Program-made: the position numbers and the translations under genes
The notes under the pieces: generated by a model
What the model was told of the DNA's origin: nothing
The model's database searches: none
What the model saw: the letters and a program-made list of their open reading frames with translations, nothing else
Shown: piece after piece, positions 54,332-64,000 of the stretch
Layout of the letters: every line of letters begins with the position of its first letter
How positions within the stretch are numbered: position 1 is the first letter of the stretch
Assembly (NCBI GenBank): GCA_963775245.1
Contig: CAVZID010000023.1
Location: forward strand, 62,001-126,000
Direction of reading: 5' to 3'
Source of the DNA: CAVSWT01 sp963775245
GTDB taxonomy: Bacteria > Bacteroidota > Ignavibacteria > Ignavibacteriales > Ignavibacteriaceae
Length of the DNA: 64,000 bases

Positions 54332-55516
54332 ATGAAAAAATTATATTTATTACTATTAATTCCATTGTTGTTTTTATTCACGGGTGCAGTTTACAATGAA
54401 TCTTCCAGGTCAACATTTTATAACCAAAATATTAATTCCAAAACAAAAACCGACAACAATAATAACCTTCATAAAGAATTTAAAACTGAAGAAGGCAAGC
54501 TGCTGAATATAAATCTTGAATCCGGCGGCTCCATTAATATTTCCGGGTGGGATAAAAATTATCTTTCCGTTGATATAGATTCAAAAAGAGATGATTTAAA
54601 CAAGTATGATTTTAATTTCGATCTCAGTTCAGAAGGGTTGAAAGTAACATCTAATTTTAAAGACAACGTATCTCACCGCAATAACCGGCTTAAATTTATT
54701 TTTATGGTTCCAAGCAAATTTAATATTTCTTTGGAGACAATGGGCGGGCCTGTTTCCATTAAAAATGTTAACGGAGAAATTTCAGGACAAACCATGGGCG
54801 GCGGTCTTGAGTTAAGTAAGTTAAAAGGAAACTTAAAATTAGAAACTATGGGCGGGCCAATCAATTTATATGACTCGGAAGTTGACGGAAGCGTTCATAC
54901 CATGGGCGGTCCTGTAAACATAAATAATGTTAAAGGTGATGTAAAAGGAACTACCAACGGCGGCCCGGTTACACTTAAAAATGTAACATCCAAATCCGGT
55001 AAATCAACCGGAGATGAAGTAAACATCTCCAGCATGGGCGGTGAAATAAATGTTGACGAAGCTCCCAATGGTGCTGATGTTAAAACACTCGGCGGCGATA
55101 TAACAATTAAGTCCGCTGGAAAATTTGTTAAAGCAAAAACCAACGGAGGCAGCATTGATATAGAAAGCGCAGACGCATCTATAGAAGCTAAAACAAATGG
55201 CGGGGATATAAATGCAGAAATGATTGGTGATGCTAGTAAAGAAAACAGAGATGTGAATTTAAAATCAAATTCAGGAGATATAACTTTAACTGTTCCTGAG
55301 AATTTATCAATGGATATTGATATTAAAATTGGCGGTGTTGATAGAGACGGAAGTCAGAATAAAATTTACAGCGACTTTCCTTTGAAAAAAGAAATAGAAG
55401 ACAATGGTGAATACAGCAGTTATACTTTGCATGGTTCGGGGACTGTTAATGGCGGCAAAAATAAAGTTACAATCAGAACCGTTAATGGTGATGTTTATTT
55501 GAAGAAAGGGAAATGA
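54332..55516 (+). CDS. DUF4097-like repeat protein with MGGP repeats
   Basis: 394 residues with a signal peptide (LYLLLLIPLLFLFTGAVY). About residues 130-305 hold nine repeats of roughly 18-20 residues centred on T-M/N-GG-x-h-x-h (TMGGPVSIKNV, TMGGPINLYDS, TMGGPVNINNV, TNGGPVTLKNV, TLGGDITIKSA and others). This is a repetitive beta-helix or beta-roll. Exported, probably on the cell surface or in the periplasm. Function unknown. Confidence 0.75.
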   Translation: MKKLYLLLLIPLLFLFTGAVYNESSRSTFYNQNINSKTKTDNNNNLHKEFKTEEGKLLNINLESGGSINISGWDKNYLSVDIDSKRDDLNKYDFNFDLSSEGLKVTSNFKDNVSHRNNRLKFIFMVPSKFNISLETMGGPVSIKNVNGEISGQTMGGGLELSKLKGNLKLETMGGPINLYDSEVDGSVHTMGGPVNINNVKGDVKGTTNGGPVTLKNVTSKSGKSTGDEVNISSMGGEINVDEAPNGADVKTLGGDITIKSAGKFVKAKTNGGSIDIESADASIEAKTNGGDINAEMIGDASKENRDVNLKSNSGDITLTVPENLSMDIDIKIGGVDRDGSQNKIYSDFPLKKEIEDNGEYSSYTLHGSGTVNGGKNKVTIRTVNGDVYLKKGK

Positions 55517-55793
55517 AAAATTGTACTTTTGGTAGCTAATTAACAATTAAAGTTGCTTTAATAAAATTATTATTTCTATTTTAAAAACTTGATGGGATAA
55601 TTTTAGCCATTCACTAACAAAAGGGGTTTACTTTGTAGTTGAAAAAAAAACAGCTAAATATATTCATTTCGTTTTTAATACAAAATCATTTTTTATAAAA
55701 TGTGGATAACTTTTACGTACTAATACTGATTTTTTTTGTTTGGGAATAAATTAAATTTAATACAATACTAATAATAGTTAAGTGGGAGGAAGC

Positions 55794-57145
55794 TTGAACA
55801 AAGTTTACAAAGTAATAATTATTTTTATTATCGCCTTTCTTAATTATAGCTGCAACACCGCTGAACCGCCGGATAACAGAAGCCTAACTTTATCCTTAGA
55901 AGATGCAAGCTGCACCGAAGTCTGGTTGAAGCTTACAACAAACAATCTAACTTTACCAGCAGAAATTAATACAGTAATTACTGACGCAGATGGAAAATCA
56001 ACATCTAAAATCTCCATACTCAATACTCAAGACTCACTACTCTATATCGATTCGCTTTTTCCAAACAAAACATACAACATTCATTCAACTATTCACCAAA
56101 GTAATCAACCCGAAGTAAAAAGCAATGATGTAAGTATAACAACACTGGACACAACAAGCCATAATTTCACCTGGCAAAGTTATTATTTGGAGATGCTACA
56201 GCAGGAAGCAGCATTCTATACGACTGTGCAGTTATCTCGGAAGATAATATTTGGTGCGTGGGAGAAATAAATATTGATGATAATACTGAAAATGGTTATA
56301 CATCTTATGGTGCTATACATTGGGATGGGAAAGAATGGAAATTACAAAAATTATACTACCGAGATAAAGATTATCAAGGGAATAATTTCCTAATGATACT
56401 TTCAGATATTAAAGGTATTGTTTTTTTTAATAACTCTAATATTTGGTTTGCAGCAGGCTCTGTTTTCCATTGGGTTGGAACTGATTCTATTGTAGATTTT
56501 TCATACCGCAGAACTTCATCAACTGGACTACTCCCAGCAATAAATAGATTGTGGGGTTCTTCAACTTCTGATTTATATGGTACTGGCAATTCAGGGGCAA
56601 TCATTTATTACCAGAATGGGTATTGGAATAAAATAGAAAGCGGAACGAATGTTAATATTAATGATGTTTGGGGAGACTACAATGAAAAAACTAACCAATG
56701 GGAAATACTTGCAGTAGGAGGAAACATATTACAAAATACTGAAAGGTTAATTCTTAAAATAAATGATAATCAAATCCAGCAAATTAATACTGAAGGCACA
56801 GTAGAATATCCTTTGAGCAGTATTTGGTTTAAAAGCGGGTTCAAATATTATGTCTCAGGCGATGGAATATATACAACCACAAATTTTAATAAGGTATGGC
56901 AGAATTTGAATCTTCCAAAATATTATGGTTACTCGATTAGAGGAGCAGGATTTAATGACATTGTAGTTTGCGGAGGAGCAGGTTATTTGGGGCATTTTAA
57001 CGGATATTCCTGGAAAAATTATTTAGGTGCTGGCCTTGAAGTAATAACAGGGAATTATTATTCCACATCAATAAAAGGAAATACTATAATTGCAGTAGGA
57101 AATACCGCAGAGGGCAGAGCTATTGCAGTTATTGGTAAACGTTAA
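55794..57145 (+). CDS. Surface lipoprotein with propeller-like repeats, one frameshift
   Basis: The TTG at 55794 is taken as start because GGGAGG lies just upstream and would be inside the protein if the GTG at 55782 were used. The lipobox LNYSC follows a signal segment (VYKVIIIFIIAF). The first part is fibronectin-III-like. A -1 shift near 56185 moves the frame to FGDATAGSSILYDCAVISED and NIWCVGEINIDDNTENGYTS. The rest (W-rich propeller-like repeats, IHWDGKEW, GSVFHWVGTD, FNGYSWKNY) is open to 57145. The sequence on both sides of the shift is well preserved. Confidence 0.7.
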
Positions 57146-57177
57146 ATAAATAACATACATTAAAAAAAGGAGACATC

Positions 57178-60100
57178 TTGAAAAAATTTTCAATTTTCTT
57201 TTTGTCTTATTTTAATATCATATAGTCCTGCCAACTTTCGGGCAAGATGAATTTGATTATAATTCAAAATTAGGATGGGACAGATTACAAATCCAGAGTC
57301 CCATCTCATCCTTATGAGTGGATGATTTTTTATATGCAGACATATTTGATGACCAAAACAATTTTCATTCCCCATTCAAGTAATTATTATTATACATGGT
57401 ATAAAGATGTTTGCACTGCTCGGGGAGAAGTACAGTGCATTGAGGGCCATGATGCTATATACTTTTAATCCAGATGGGCATAACATGAGCCCGGAGCCAT
57501 CTACTGTGATAGAAACTTAACCATTTTAAACATACTGGGTCCGCGTAGAAGTAATAATAAACAGCAAAATATATGACTCGATCGAATTAGGGTCCCTGAT
57601 GATGGAACAGGCTTACTAACTCAAAAACAAATTACTGTAACTCAAAAAAGAGAAGAATCTCAAACCACAGTTGGAACCATTGGGGAAGTAAAATCGGAAG
57701 CTTGGATGATCAAGTATCCTGTTCCATTTACTTTCTACACACCATCCACATCAGAACAGTGAAATATTTCGTGGAACACAGGAACTTGTATCAAATCCAT
57801 ATGAAAAATATAATCACTGGACGGGGGTCTATGATATAGTAAATCATAGAAGTTTCCGCTTAGTGGAAGCGTAACAAACTTAACCTCACAGCTTGGAAAA
57901 GTTTACAATGCAACAGTTCAAGCAAGTCTTTTGGAAGACCCAAGCAAGCATGGAGATATTTAATTTATGGATCCCTGGATACCTAACGATAATTCTGATC
58001 CGTATAGGGTTGAGAAATAAAGGAATGTCTGCTGATTTTCTTTCGGTTACATATTCGTCAAACAATGTTGGTACAGGTACGTCTTATAAAGGAGTTTTCT
58101 TAAGCCAGCGTCCGGAAGTTGAAGGTATTTATTATTCAGTTCGTGCTCCACTTACTCATAATAATTTAAACGGATATACAGGTTATTTCCAAAACTGGTC
58201 TGTATCGGGTGCACAATTATCGCAGCCTAATCCCAATCCTTAGGCTATGACTAAAAAGCTGTTGTTTTTACAAGTACAAGTAATAACACTATAACTGCAA
58301 ATTATAAAGGACATTTATTAACAAATTCATCTACTGCAACATCAACAAACAGCCAGAGGAAAATTGTAGAAGCGGTTAATGACATCTGGGCAATGGTTTA
58401 TGTAAGCTTAGATAAAGTTTGGTTAAGCCGTTCAACGGATGGTACAAACTGGGAAAAAGAATTTGTAATTAGTGATAATAATGTTAACGCAAGCTATCCA
58501 TCTATTGCGATGATTGGGTCAAAAGAATATATAGTCTGGCAGGATGTTCTTTGGTATGGAAGCGGCAACCCTTCTAACCAGGTAAAAATATATATGCGCA
58601 GATATGATGTTACATATAATACATTAAGCAGAACGACTTTAATTGGTTCTTTTACACCAAATATTCAAAATTTCCAGGCAAACCCGGTAATTGACGGTAT
58701 ACATTTTTCGAGCCCTAGTTATGATGTTATAATGGTTGCATGGAAAAATCCATTTAGCATTGAAGTAAATGCGCACGATTATTATGGTTGGAGTGGTGTA
58801 GCAACAGTATCAGGGACAAATGGTTATAGCTTCAACCCTACAATAGCGTATAGTCCTCATTTTACTAACAATAAGTTTTCATTATGCTGGGAAGATCAGT
58901 ATTCCCAAAAAATAAAATACAGTGAAGTTTCGTATTATAACGAAATACTTAGTTTTACGTCCCCGACAGACGTATCTCCCAGCAACTGGTTAAATAATTC
59001 AAATCCCCAAATAACAATAGTTGATCAACATCCAACTGTTACATGGTCTAGTAGAAATAATATTGTCGAAGGCGGTGCTTCTGTTCATATTAGACAGAAA
59101 ATAGGAAGCAGCTGGCAGACAATAACTTCTTTCTCTCAATCTACAACCGCAACTCTATACCCGGTTGTCGGAGATTATGACAATACAAATAAAATGGATG
59201 TTGCCTGGAATATAGGCAATACTGTGTATAGAGCATATTACAGCGGCAGCAGCTGGTCTGGGCCATATTTTGTTACCTCATCCGGAGGAACCGGGATAAA
59301 TATAAATAGAAAGACAAACTATGATACACAGCATTCAAAAGCTGTCTGGAAAAAATCTGATAATACAATTGCATTTTATAATGTTGGGGGTACAGGACTT
59401 TCAAAAGAATCCTCTAATTCAGCAAGTGAAGAAACTCCGTTGCCATACCGGCTAAACAGACACGCAATAATTGAGCTCGCAAAAGATATAGATTCTACTG
59501 CTAAAGGAAGCGTATGCTTTGAAATTGCCGGTATAAGTACAAGCTTAAATAATACTGAAACAAAAATAAATTACTCGACCGATGAAAACAATCTGTTAGC
59601 CTCAGAACCCTTTAAAGTTACAGTTCCAAACATGCAGTTAAACTTTGCCGGGGCTATTTATGGAAACGGACTTGAGTCAACAAGTAAATTAGTTTCTTCC
59701 TTAACAGAGCCTCTTGCAAATATAGTATTAAAAGACAGCGAGACAGATAAAGTTCTGCAAAATGTTTGGACAAATAGTGCTTCTATGTTAAATCAGGTTC
59801 AAAATAAAACCTTTGGTGAATTTAGAAACCAAACGGTAAACTTAAATAAATATTTGGGTAAAACAGTTTACGTAGAAGTAGATATGCTTGGAAAGGCAAA
59901 AAAAGTTAGGCCTTTAATAGTAAATGATTATTTGATACTTTCGGATTCGACTTCAATAGCTAAGAGCATAGCAAATAATAATGCGGCAGATTATACGTTG
60001 CCAACAGATTTTACTTTAATCCAGAATTATCCTAACCCGTTTAACCCAACAACAAATATTTCTTTCTTTCTACCAAGGAATCAATTTGTAACATTAAAAG

Positions 60101-60267
60101 TTTACAACACTTTGGGGAAAGAAGTTATGACGGCCGTTAATGAAAATTTAGAGAAGAGATATCATTCGGTAAATATAAATTTAAGTAATGAGCCATCAGG
60201 TGTTTACTTTTATTACTTAAATGCCGGTGATTTTAGAGCAACTAAAAAATTATTGTTGTTAAAGTAA
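57178..60267 (+). pseudogene. Large T9SS-exported protein, 5' third degraded, 3' part intact
   Basis: The start TTG at 57178 follows AAAGGAG and a signal-like peptide (MKKFSIFFLSYF). Between 57.2 and 58.25 kb the frame is broken by several stops and shifts. Fragments such as DEFDYNSKLGWDRLQIQSP, VYNATVQASLLEDPSKHGDI and DPWIPNDNSDPYRVEK remain. From 58255 to 60267 one frame is open: propeller-like repeats (VWLSRSTDGTNWEKEFVI) and the type IX C-terminal domain YPNPFNPTTNISFF, VTLKVYNTLGKEVM, then GVYFYYL to the end. Without its N-terminal signal in frame it could not be exported. Confidence 0.75.
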
Positions 60268-60292
60268 GAAAATCACTCAATAAAATTACTTG

Positions 60293-60316
60293 GAGGCGTA
60301 TAATTAAGTACGCCTC
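60293..60316 (+). terminator. Hairpin after the T9SS gene
   Basis: GAGGCGTA (60293-60300) pairs with TACGCCTC (60309-60316) 26 bases after the stop. The following tract is only moderately T-rich. Confidence 0.5.
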
Positions 60317-60347
60317 TATAATTTCATAGATAATTAGAAATATTAAT

Positions 60348-60986
60348 ATGGATTCAAAGATATCATATTCTCTGGTAATACTTATAAACATTTTTACATT
60401 AGTTATATATCCATTTCAAAAAGAAAAAATATCTAATGAAGAAGAGATCTTTTCCAAATATAAAAATGAAATTTCAGATGCAGCAAAACTAGTTGATATT
60501 TCACCGTGAATTGTTGCAAGTATAATATTCGCTGAACATAAATTGAATGTAAAGCTTGGTGAGAATGTTATTGACTATATATTTGCAAAGAGCGGTTATA
60601 ACTCTTCAATGGGGATTGCGCAAGTTAAAATAAGCACTGCTATTTGGATAGAGAAACAAATTCATAATCCTAAAAGTCAATTTTATCTTAAGGAAGAGGT
60701 TGAGAAGAAGATAGCTTTAAGTTCAGAATGGGATGAAGTAATTAGGAAATTAGAAGACCCTAAAACAAATATTATTTATGCTGCATGTTATATTGCTATG
60801 ATAAATAAATTGTGGAATCCGGTTTTTGAATTCTCCGCCTTAAATGGAATAAAGGTTGGAATCATAGCTTCAATATATTCTCTGGGTATTTTAGACTACA
60901 ATGGCGAAATAAGAGAACCTCATACAGATGCAAAGATGAATGTTTTTGGAAATACTGCTCAAGAGTTTTCCAATCTTTTGAGTTAA
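60348..60986 (+). pseudogene. Small lytic-transglycosylase-like protein gene with in-frame TGA
   Basis: The frame opens at 60348 with a signal/membrane segment (ISYSLVILINIFTLVIYPF). It is stopped by TGA at 60507-60509, then continues IVASIIFAEHKLNVKLGENV and NSSMGIAQVKISTAIWIEK. The FAEHKLN Glu and the GIAQVK block resemble the catalytic Glu and GLMQ block of SLT-type enzymes. CGA to TGA (Arg to stop) would explain the break. Re-initiation after it would lose the putative catalytic Glu. Assignment to the SLT family is tentative. Confidence 0.55.
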
Positions 60987-61038
60987 GAAATGATTTTAAA
61001 TGAATTTAGTTTTTCTTGACTAAAAGCTTTTAACAAAC

Positions 61039-61683
61039 TTAAATCGCTGCATTAGAACCAACAATATTTACAGTGATTACAATATTGTCCGACACTTTTT
61101 CTCCCAGCACTTTATTAGCAACATTATACTGAGAAAGAATTATATTAAATTTTGCATTTACACCAAGCAAATCTCCCGGGGCTCTTTCTTTTGTTGCCGG
61201 GCTTTCATCAAGATAAGTAATTGTTGAATGAGCAGTAATTTCTTTTGTCACTCCATGCACAGTAAAATCACCGATTACATCTGCTTCAAGCTTATTGTCA
61301 GTATTCTTTTTAACATTCTTTACACTCTTAATTTTAAAAGTAATCGCCGGATATTTTTCTGCATCAAGCCATTTATCACTTGCCAGGTGATGGTCTCTCA
61401 TTTCAATCCCGGTTTTAAGGGAACCGGTTGAAATTGAAATTTCTCCTTTAAGAGTATTTGCAAAATCTTCAACGTTAAATGACACAGAACCTTTAATATC
61501 GGTGGTTAGTCCGTTTACATCTTCGATTGGAGTAGTGCTGAAGAATGTAGCCTGATTACGGCCGGTCTTATCTTCAAATGAAAATGTTTGAAGCCCTTTT
61601 GCTTTAACATTAAAACCTTGGGGGTATGCAGTAACAAATAATATTAACAATGTAATAAAAGATTTAAGAGCCGCTTTCATCAA
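61039..61683 (-). CDS. YceI-family periplasmic protein
   Basis: 214 residues with signal peptide (ALKSFITLLILFVTAYPQ). The lipocalin-like YceI fold is indicated by GSVSFNVEDFANTLKGEISI, MRDHHLASDKWLDAEKYPAITFKIKSV and DFTVHGVTKEITAHSTITY. Family members bind polyisoprenoids in the periplasm. The start overlaps the preceding membrane-protein gene by four bases. Confidence 0.9.
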   Translation of the reverse strand: MMKAALKSFITLLILFVTAYPQGFNVKAKGLQTFSFEDKTGRNQATFFSTTPIEDVNGLTTDIKGSVSFNVEDFANTLKGEISISTGSLKTGIEMRDHHLASDKWLDAEKYPAITFKIKSVKNVKKNTDNKLEADVIGDFTVHGVTKEITAHSTITYLDESPATKERAPGDLLGVNAKFNIILSQYNVANKVLGEKVSDNIVITVNIVGSNAAI

Positions 61684-61952
61684 TTCTCCTTTTTATGAGT
61701 TTTAAATTTGAATAAAAATATACCCGCAATAACAACAACCGCACCCATGAACACAGAAATATAATCCAGGCCCAGCACTAATTTATCCTGCCACTCTTTA
61801 TATGTTGTGCCAAACAATTCATCTTTTTTTTCAACCAGCACTTTTGTCTTTGTAAAAATGTTAGCTCCAAAAGCTATCCAGACAATTATTGAAATTGCAA
61901 TTAAAACTAAAGCTATTATTATTGTCGTCTTCTGCTGTTTATTAAATTTCAT
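61680..61952 (-). CDS. Small two-helix membrane protein
   Basis: 90 residues. Hydrophobic segments at about 9-30 and 63-83, with a polar loop between (FTKTKVLVEKKDELFGTTYK) and a basic C-terminal tail (KFKTHKKEN). Not recognised. Its end overlaps the YceI gene by four bases, so the two are co-translated. Confidence 0.7.
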   Translation of the reverse strand: MKFNKQQKTTIIIALVLIAISIIVWIAFGANIFTKTKVLVEKKDELFGTTYKEWQDKLVLGLDYISVFMGAVVVIAGIFLFKFKTHKKEN

Positions 61953-62283
61953 AGGAACCTCTTCTTCAAAAGAAAGTTATTTTTCTTCTTCAAACAAGAT
62001 AATACTTTTACCTAATGAATTTCATGGTTTAAAATACCGGCAAATGTTTTTAATAGAAGAAATCATTATAACTTTACCTTGCTCATGATTTATTTATTAA
62101 GTATTTCATAATTTGAAAAAGTGACAAGAAGTTATGAATTATGAATTGAATTTAATATCCAATAAAAACTAATTTTAGACTGTTTGAATACTAACGATAA
62201 TCAAAACCTAATTTATCACATTTATATATAGTTTTAATTATAAATAAGTAACACGAATAAAAATTAATTTATGGAAAAACAAA
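61953..62283. other. Intergenic region
   Basis: About 330 AT-rich bases between divergent genes. Nothing recognisable. Confidence 0.4.
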
Positions 62284-62709
62284 ATGAAACATAAAGAACA
62301 CAAAACCATCGCCGATAGATTTGACTACTTTGCACACATAATGACGAAATTCACCGGCAGCACTGAAGCATTTTCTGTTTCACTTTTTATTGTGATTGTG
62401 TGGATTGTAACCGGTCCGGTGTTTAATTATTCCGATACCTGGCAATTGGTAATCAACACTGGAACAACTATAATAACTTTCTTGATGGTTTTTTTAATTC
62501 AAAGATCACAGAATAAAGATTCACTTGCTGTTCATATTAAATTGAATGAACTGATTGCATCTTCAGCTACCGCAAGTAATCGCCTTGTTGATGTTGAAGA
62601 TTTGACTGAAGGCGAATTGGAAATTCTTCACCGCTATTACGAATTACTTTCACAAAAAGCAAAAAAGAAATCTGAGTTGAAGAAAACGCATTCGATTGAT
62701 GAGAACTAA
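62284..62709 (+). CDS. Low-affinity iron permease family protein
   Basis: 141 residues with two membrane helices: FSVSLFIVIVWIVTGPVFNY and LVINTGTTIITFLMVFLIQRSQNKDSLAVHIKLNEL. The latter is the family signature. Named after yeast Fet4-like transporters; transport by this short bacterial form is unproven. C-terminal cytoplasmic tail is strongly charged. Confidence 0.8.
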   Translation: MKHKEHKTIADRFDYFAHIMTKFTGSTEAFSVSLFIVIVWIVTGPVFNYSDTWQLVINTGTTIITFLMVFLIQRSQNKDSLAVHIKLNELIASSATASNRLVDVEDLTEGELEILHRYYELLSQKAKKKSELKKTHSIDEN

Positions 62710-62779
62710 TTTAACTCAGTTTGATTTTATGACTGATTATTTTTAATGTTCTTCAAAATTCAAATTAAAAGGAAATAAA

Positions 62780-63403
62780 ATGAGCTTCAATTTTTTGCCT
62801 TTAAACAAAGTAGATATCCCTGAAATCCCGATAAAGAAAAACATAACTCTTGCCTCATCCAAAACAGCTTTGATTATTGTTGATATGCAGAATGATTTTG
62901 TTAAAGACAAAGGAAGCCTTCTTGTGCCATCAGCAAAAGAAACCGTTTCAAATATAAAAAAATTAATTGTTGATGCTCGAAGCAAAAATGCTGTTGTATG
63001 TTACACTCAGGATACACATTTCAAAGATGATAAAGAATGGAAGATTTGGCCTAAGCATTGTGAAAAAGATAGCTGGGGCTGGGAAATTATCAAAGAGTTA
63101 AAACCAAATAAAAATGAAATGGTTTTTCAAAAAAATAGATATGATGGATTTTACGGAACAACTTTGAATCATTATCTGTCAAATGTCTGGAAAATTGAAA
63201 ACATAGTTTTAACAGGAACTGTTTCAAATATTTGTGTTGCTCAAACAGCGGCATCAGCAGGGTTAAGATGGTACAACATAATTATTCCTGCTGACTCAAT
63301 TTCTTCTTTAACAGAATTTGATCAGGCATTAACATTAAGACAAGTTTCTTTTTTATATAATGGAATAATTGTAAAGTCTTCTAAAGACATAAAATTCAAA
63401 TAG
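62780..63403 (+). CDS. Isochorismatase-family cysteine hydrolase
   Basis: 207 residues. ALIIVDMQNDFVKDKGSLLVP with the catalytic Asp, then KNRYDGFYGTTLNHYLSN with the Lys-Arg site, and VLTGTVSNICVAQTAASAGL with the nucleophilic Cys. Nicotinamidase-like family members hydrolyse amides; the substrate is unknown. Cytoplasmic. Confidence 0.9.
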   Translation: MSFNFLPLNKVDIPEIPIKKNITLASSKTALIIVDMQNDFVKDKGSLLVPSAKETVSNIKKLIVDARSKNAVVCYTQDTHFKDDKEWKIWPKHCEKDSWGWEIIKELKPNKNEMVFQKNRYDGFYGTTLNHYLSNVWKIENIVLTGTVSNICVAQTAASAGLRWYNIIIPADSISSLTEFDQALTLRQVSFLYNGIIVKSSKDIKFK

Positions 63404-63524
63404 ATATTTCTCTTCTTTTGTGAAATATTGACTTGATATGCATTACAAATAGTTTATTTTCAAGTGGTTAAGTTTTAAATCTAATAATTCAATCACTAAC
63501 TAATTTTTCACTTCAGGATTTTAA

Positions 63525-64000
63525 ATGAACAAAGGACATGTTGTATCCAATGTAAAAGGAATGAGCAATATTCAAATTCCTTCTTCAAGCATTATAGTTA
63601 TATTCGGAGCTTCCGGAGATCTTGCACATAAAGAATTACTGCCGGCTCTTTTTGCTCTTTACTGCTCAAAATTTCTTCCTCAAAAATTTTCAATAATTGG
63701 TTTTGATAAAAAAGAGTTTGATAATAAAAGCTATAGAGATGAGATTAAAAGTGCTGTCGAAAAAGTTAAGGCTAGTAAAGATAAAAGATGGAAAAGCTTT
63801 GCCGATAATTTGTATTATGTTCAAGGCGATTTTGTGGAGAAGCCGGAAGAATCTTTTAAGAATCTTTCATCGCAAATACAAAAAATTCAATCAGAAAAAA
63901 ATATTTCTGATAATGTATTATTTCATCTCGCTGTTTCACCCTTATTCTACTCAAAAGTAATTCATGAACTTGGTGAATCAAGCCTTTCAAAAAGTGAAAA
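63525..64000 (+). CDS. zwf: Glucose-6-phosphate dehydrogenase (partial, runs off right edge)
   Basis: The first 158 codons of the NADP-dependent first enzyme of the oxidative pentose phosphate pathway. After a short extension (MNKGHVVSNVKGMSNIQIPS), SSIIVIFGASGDLAHKELLP gives the GASGDLA nucleotide-binding signature, then LFALYCSKFLPQKFSIIGF. SVLFHLAVSP-type segment (NVLFHLAVSPLFYSKVIHEL) follows. The frame is open to the window end. It fits the pgi, tal and rpiB genes of the same pathway at 33-36.5 kb. Confidence 0.95.
   Translation, partial: MNKGHVVSNVKGMSNIQIPSSSIIVIFGASGDLAHKELLPALFALYCSKFLPQKFSIIGFDKKEFDNKSYRDEIKSAVEKVKASKDKRWKSFADNLYYVQGDFVEKPEESFKNLSSQIQKIQSEKNISDNVLFHLAVSPLFYSKVIHELGESSLSKSE

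Noticed and set aside
54720..55250. CRISPR-like array because of regularly spaced GGCGG words
   Set aside because: The repeats are in frame, encode MGG peptides, vary in sequence and have no constant repeat with unique spacers.
4270..60509. Stop codon reassignment or read-through as the cause of in-frame stops
   Set aside because: TAG, TAA and TGA each appear once as the interruption and would need three different meanings (Trp, Leu, Arg). All three also end normal genes in the window.

Overview
The window is a 64 kb piece of an AT-rich bacterial chromosome. It most likely comes from the Ignavibacteria (Bacteroidota/Chlorobi group). Three things point there: a type IX secretion C-terminal sorting domain with the YPNPFNPTT signature (about 60.0 kb), a PorV/UPF0164-like outer membrane protein, and the long form of IspG typical of that group. 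Most genes are housekeeping, but the window also holds unusual accessory loci and many broken genes. No rRNA, tRNA, CRISPR array or intact transposase was recognised. The only structured RNA gene seen is rnpB at 25.9-26.3 kb.

Layout. 0-2.6 kb: sucrose-phosphate synthase fused to a HAD phosphatase (runs off the left edge) and a PfkB sugar kinase. 2.9-4.8 kb: geranylgeranyl-reductase-type flavoprotein and a 2[4Fe-4S] ferredoxin, with a broken four-helix-bundle (23S rRNA IVP-type) gene between them. 4.7-6.2 kb: about 186 bp direct repeats flanking 1.1 kb of decayed DNA. 6.2-9.9 kb: a three-gene operon of unknown function headed by a protein with a Lon-protease-like domain, one membrane helix and FG-GAP-like repeats. 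10.3-12.2 kb: dnaG. 12.4-18.0 kb: five tightly packed genes (glycosyltransferase/nucleotidyltransferase fusion, B12-radical SAM enzyme, two methyltransferases, membrane-anchored deaminase). 18.4-20.4 kb: ispG with two frameshifts. 20.7-22.6 kb: Nif3-like and zinc-ribbon proteins. 22.8-25.6 kb: cydAB and an Rrf2 regulator with a palindromic operator candidate. 25.9-30.5 kb: rnpB, recJ, yebC, ruvC (frameshifted), an IVP cassette, ruvA. 30.5-31.1 kb: a VapBC-type module with a nonsense-mutated toxin. 31.1-36.5 kb: FAH-family hydrolase, secreted amidotransferase-like protein, pgi, tal, rpiB. 37-42.4 kb: a chaperone-usher-like pilus locus with DUF4402-type subunits. 42.8-52.4 kb: aldo/keto reductase, EamA transporter, aminopeptidase P, DUF2723 membrane protein, frameshifted GT9 enzyme, HiPIP lipoprotein, LOG-like protein. 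52.4-61 kb: cell-envelope proteins, several degraded. 61-64 kb: YceI protein, iron-permease-like protein, cysteine hydrolase, 5' part of zwf.

How genes work together. The pgi, tal, rpiB and zwf genes serve glucose-6-phosphate and pentose-phosphate metabolism. cydAB forms a bd-type terminal oxidase, probably controlled by the adjacent Rrf2 protein. RecJ, RuvA and RuvC belong to recombination and repair. The pilus locus reads pilin, second subunit, third subunit, chaperone, usher on one strand.

The best candidates for something undescribed are the Lon-like/FG-GAP operon (6.2-9.9 kb), the chaperone-usher-like DUF4402 locus (37-42.5 kb) and the IVP cassettes bounded by inverted repeats. At least eight genes carry frameshifts or in-frame stops. 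Some are genuine decay, but errors in the assembly must be excluded first because essential genes (ispG, ruvC) are among them.
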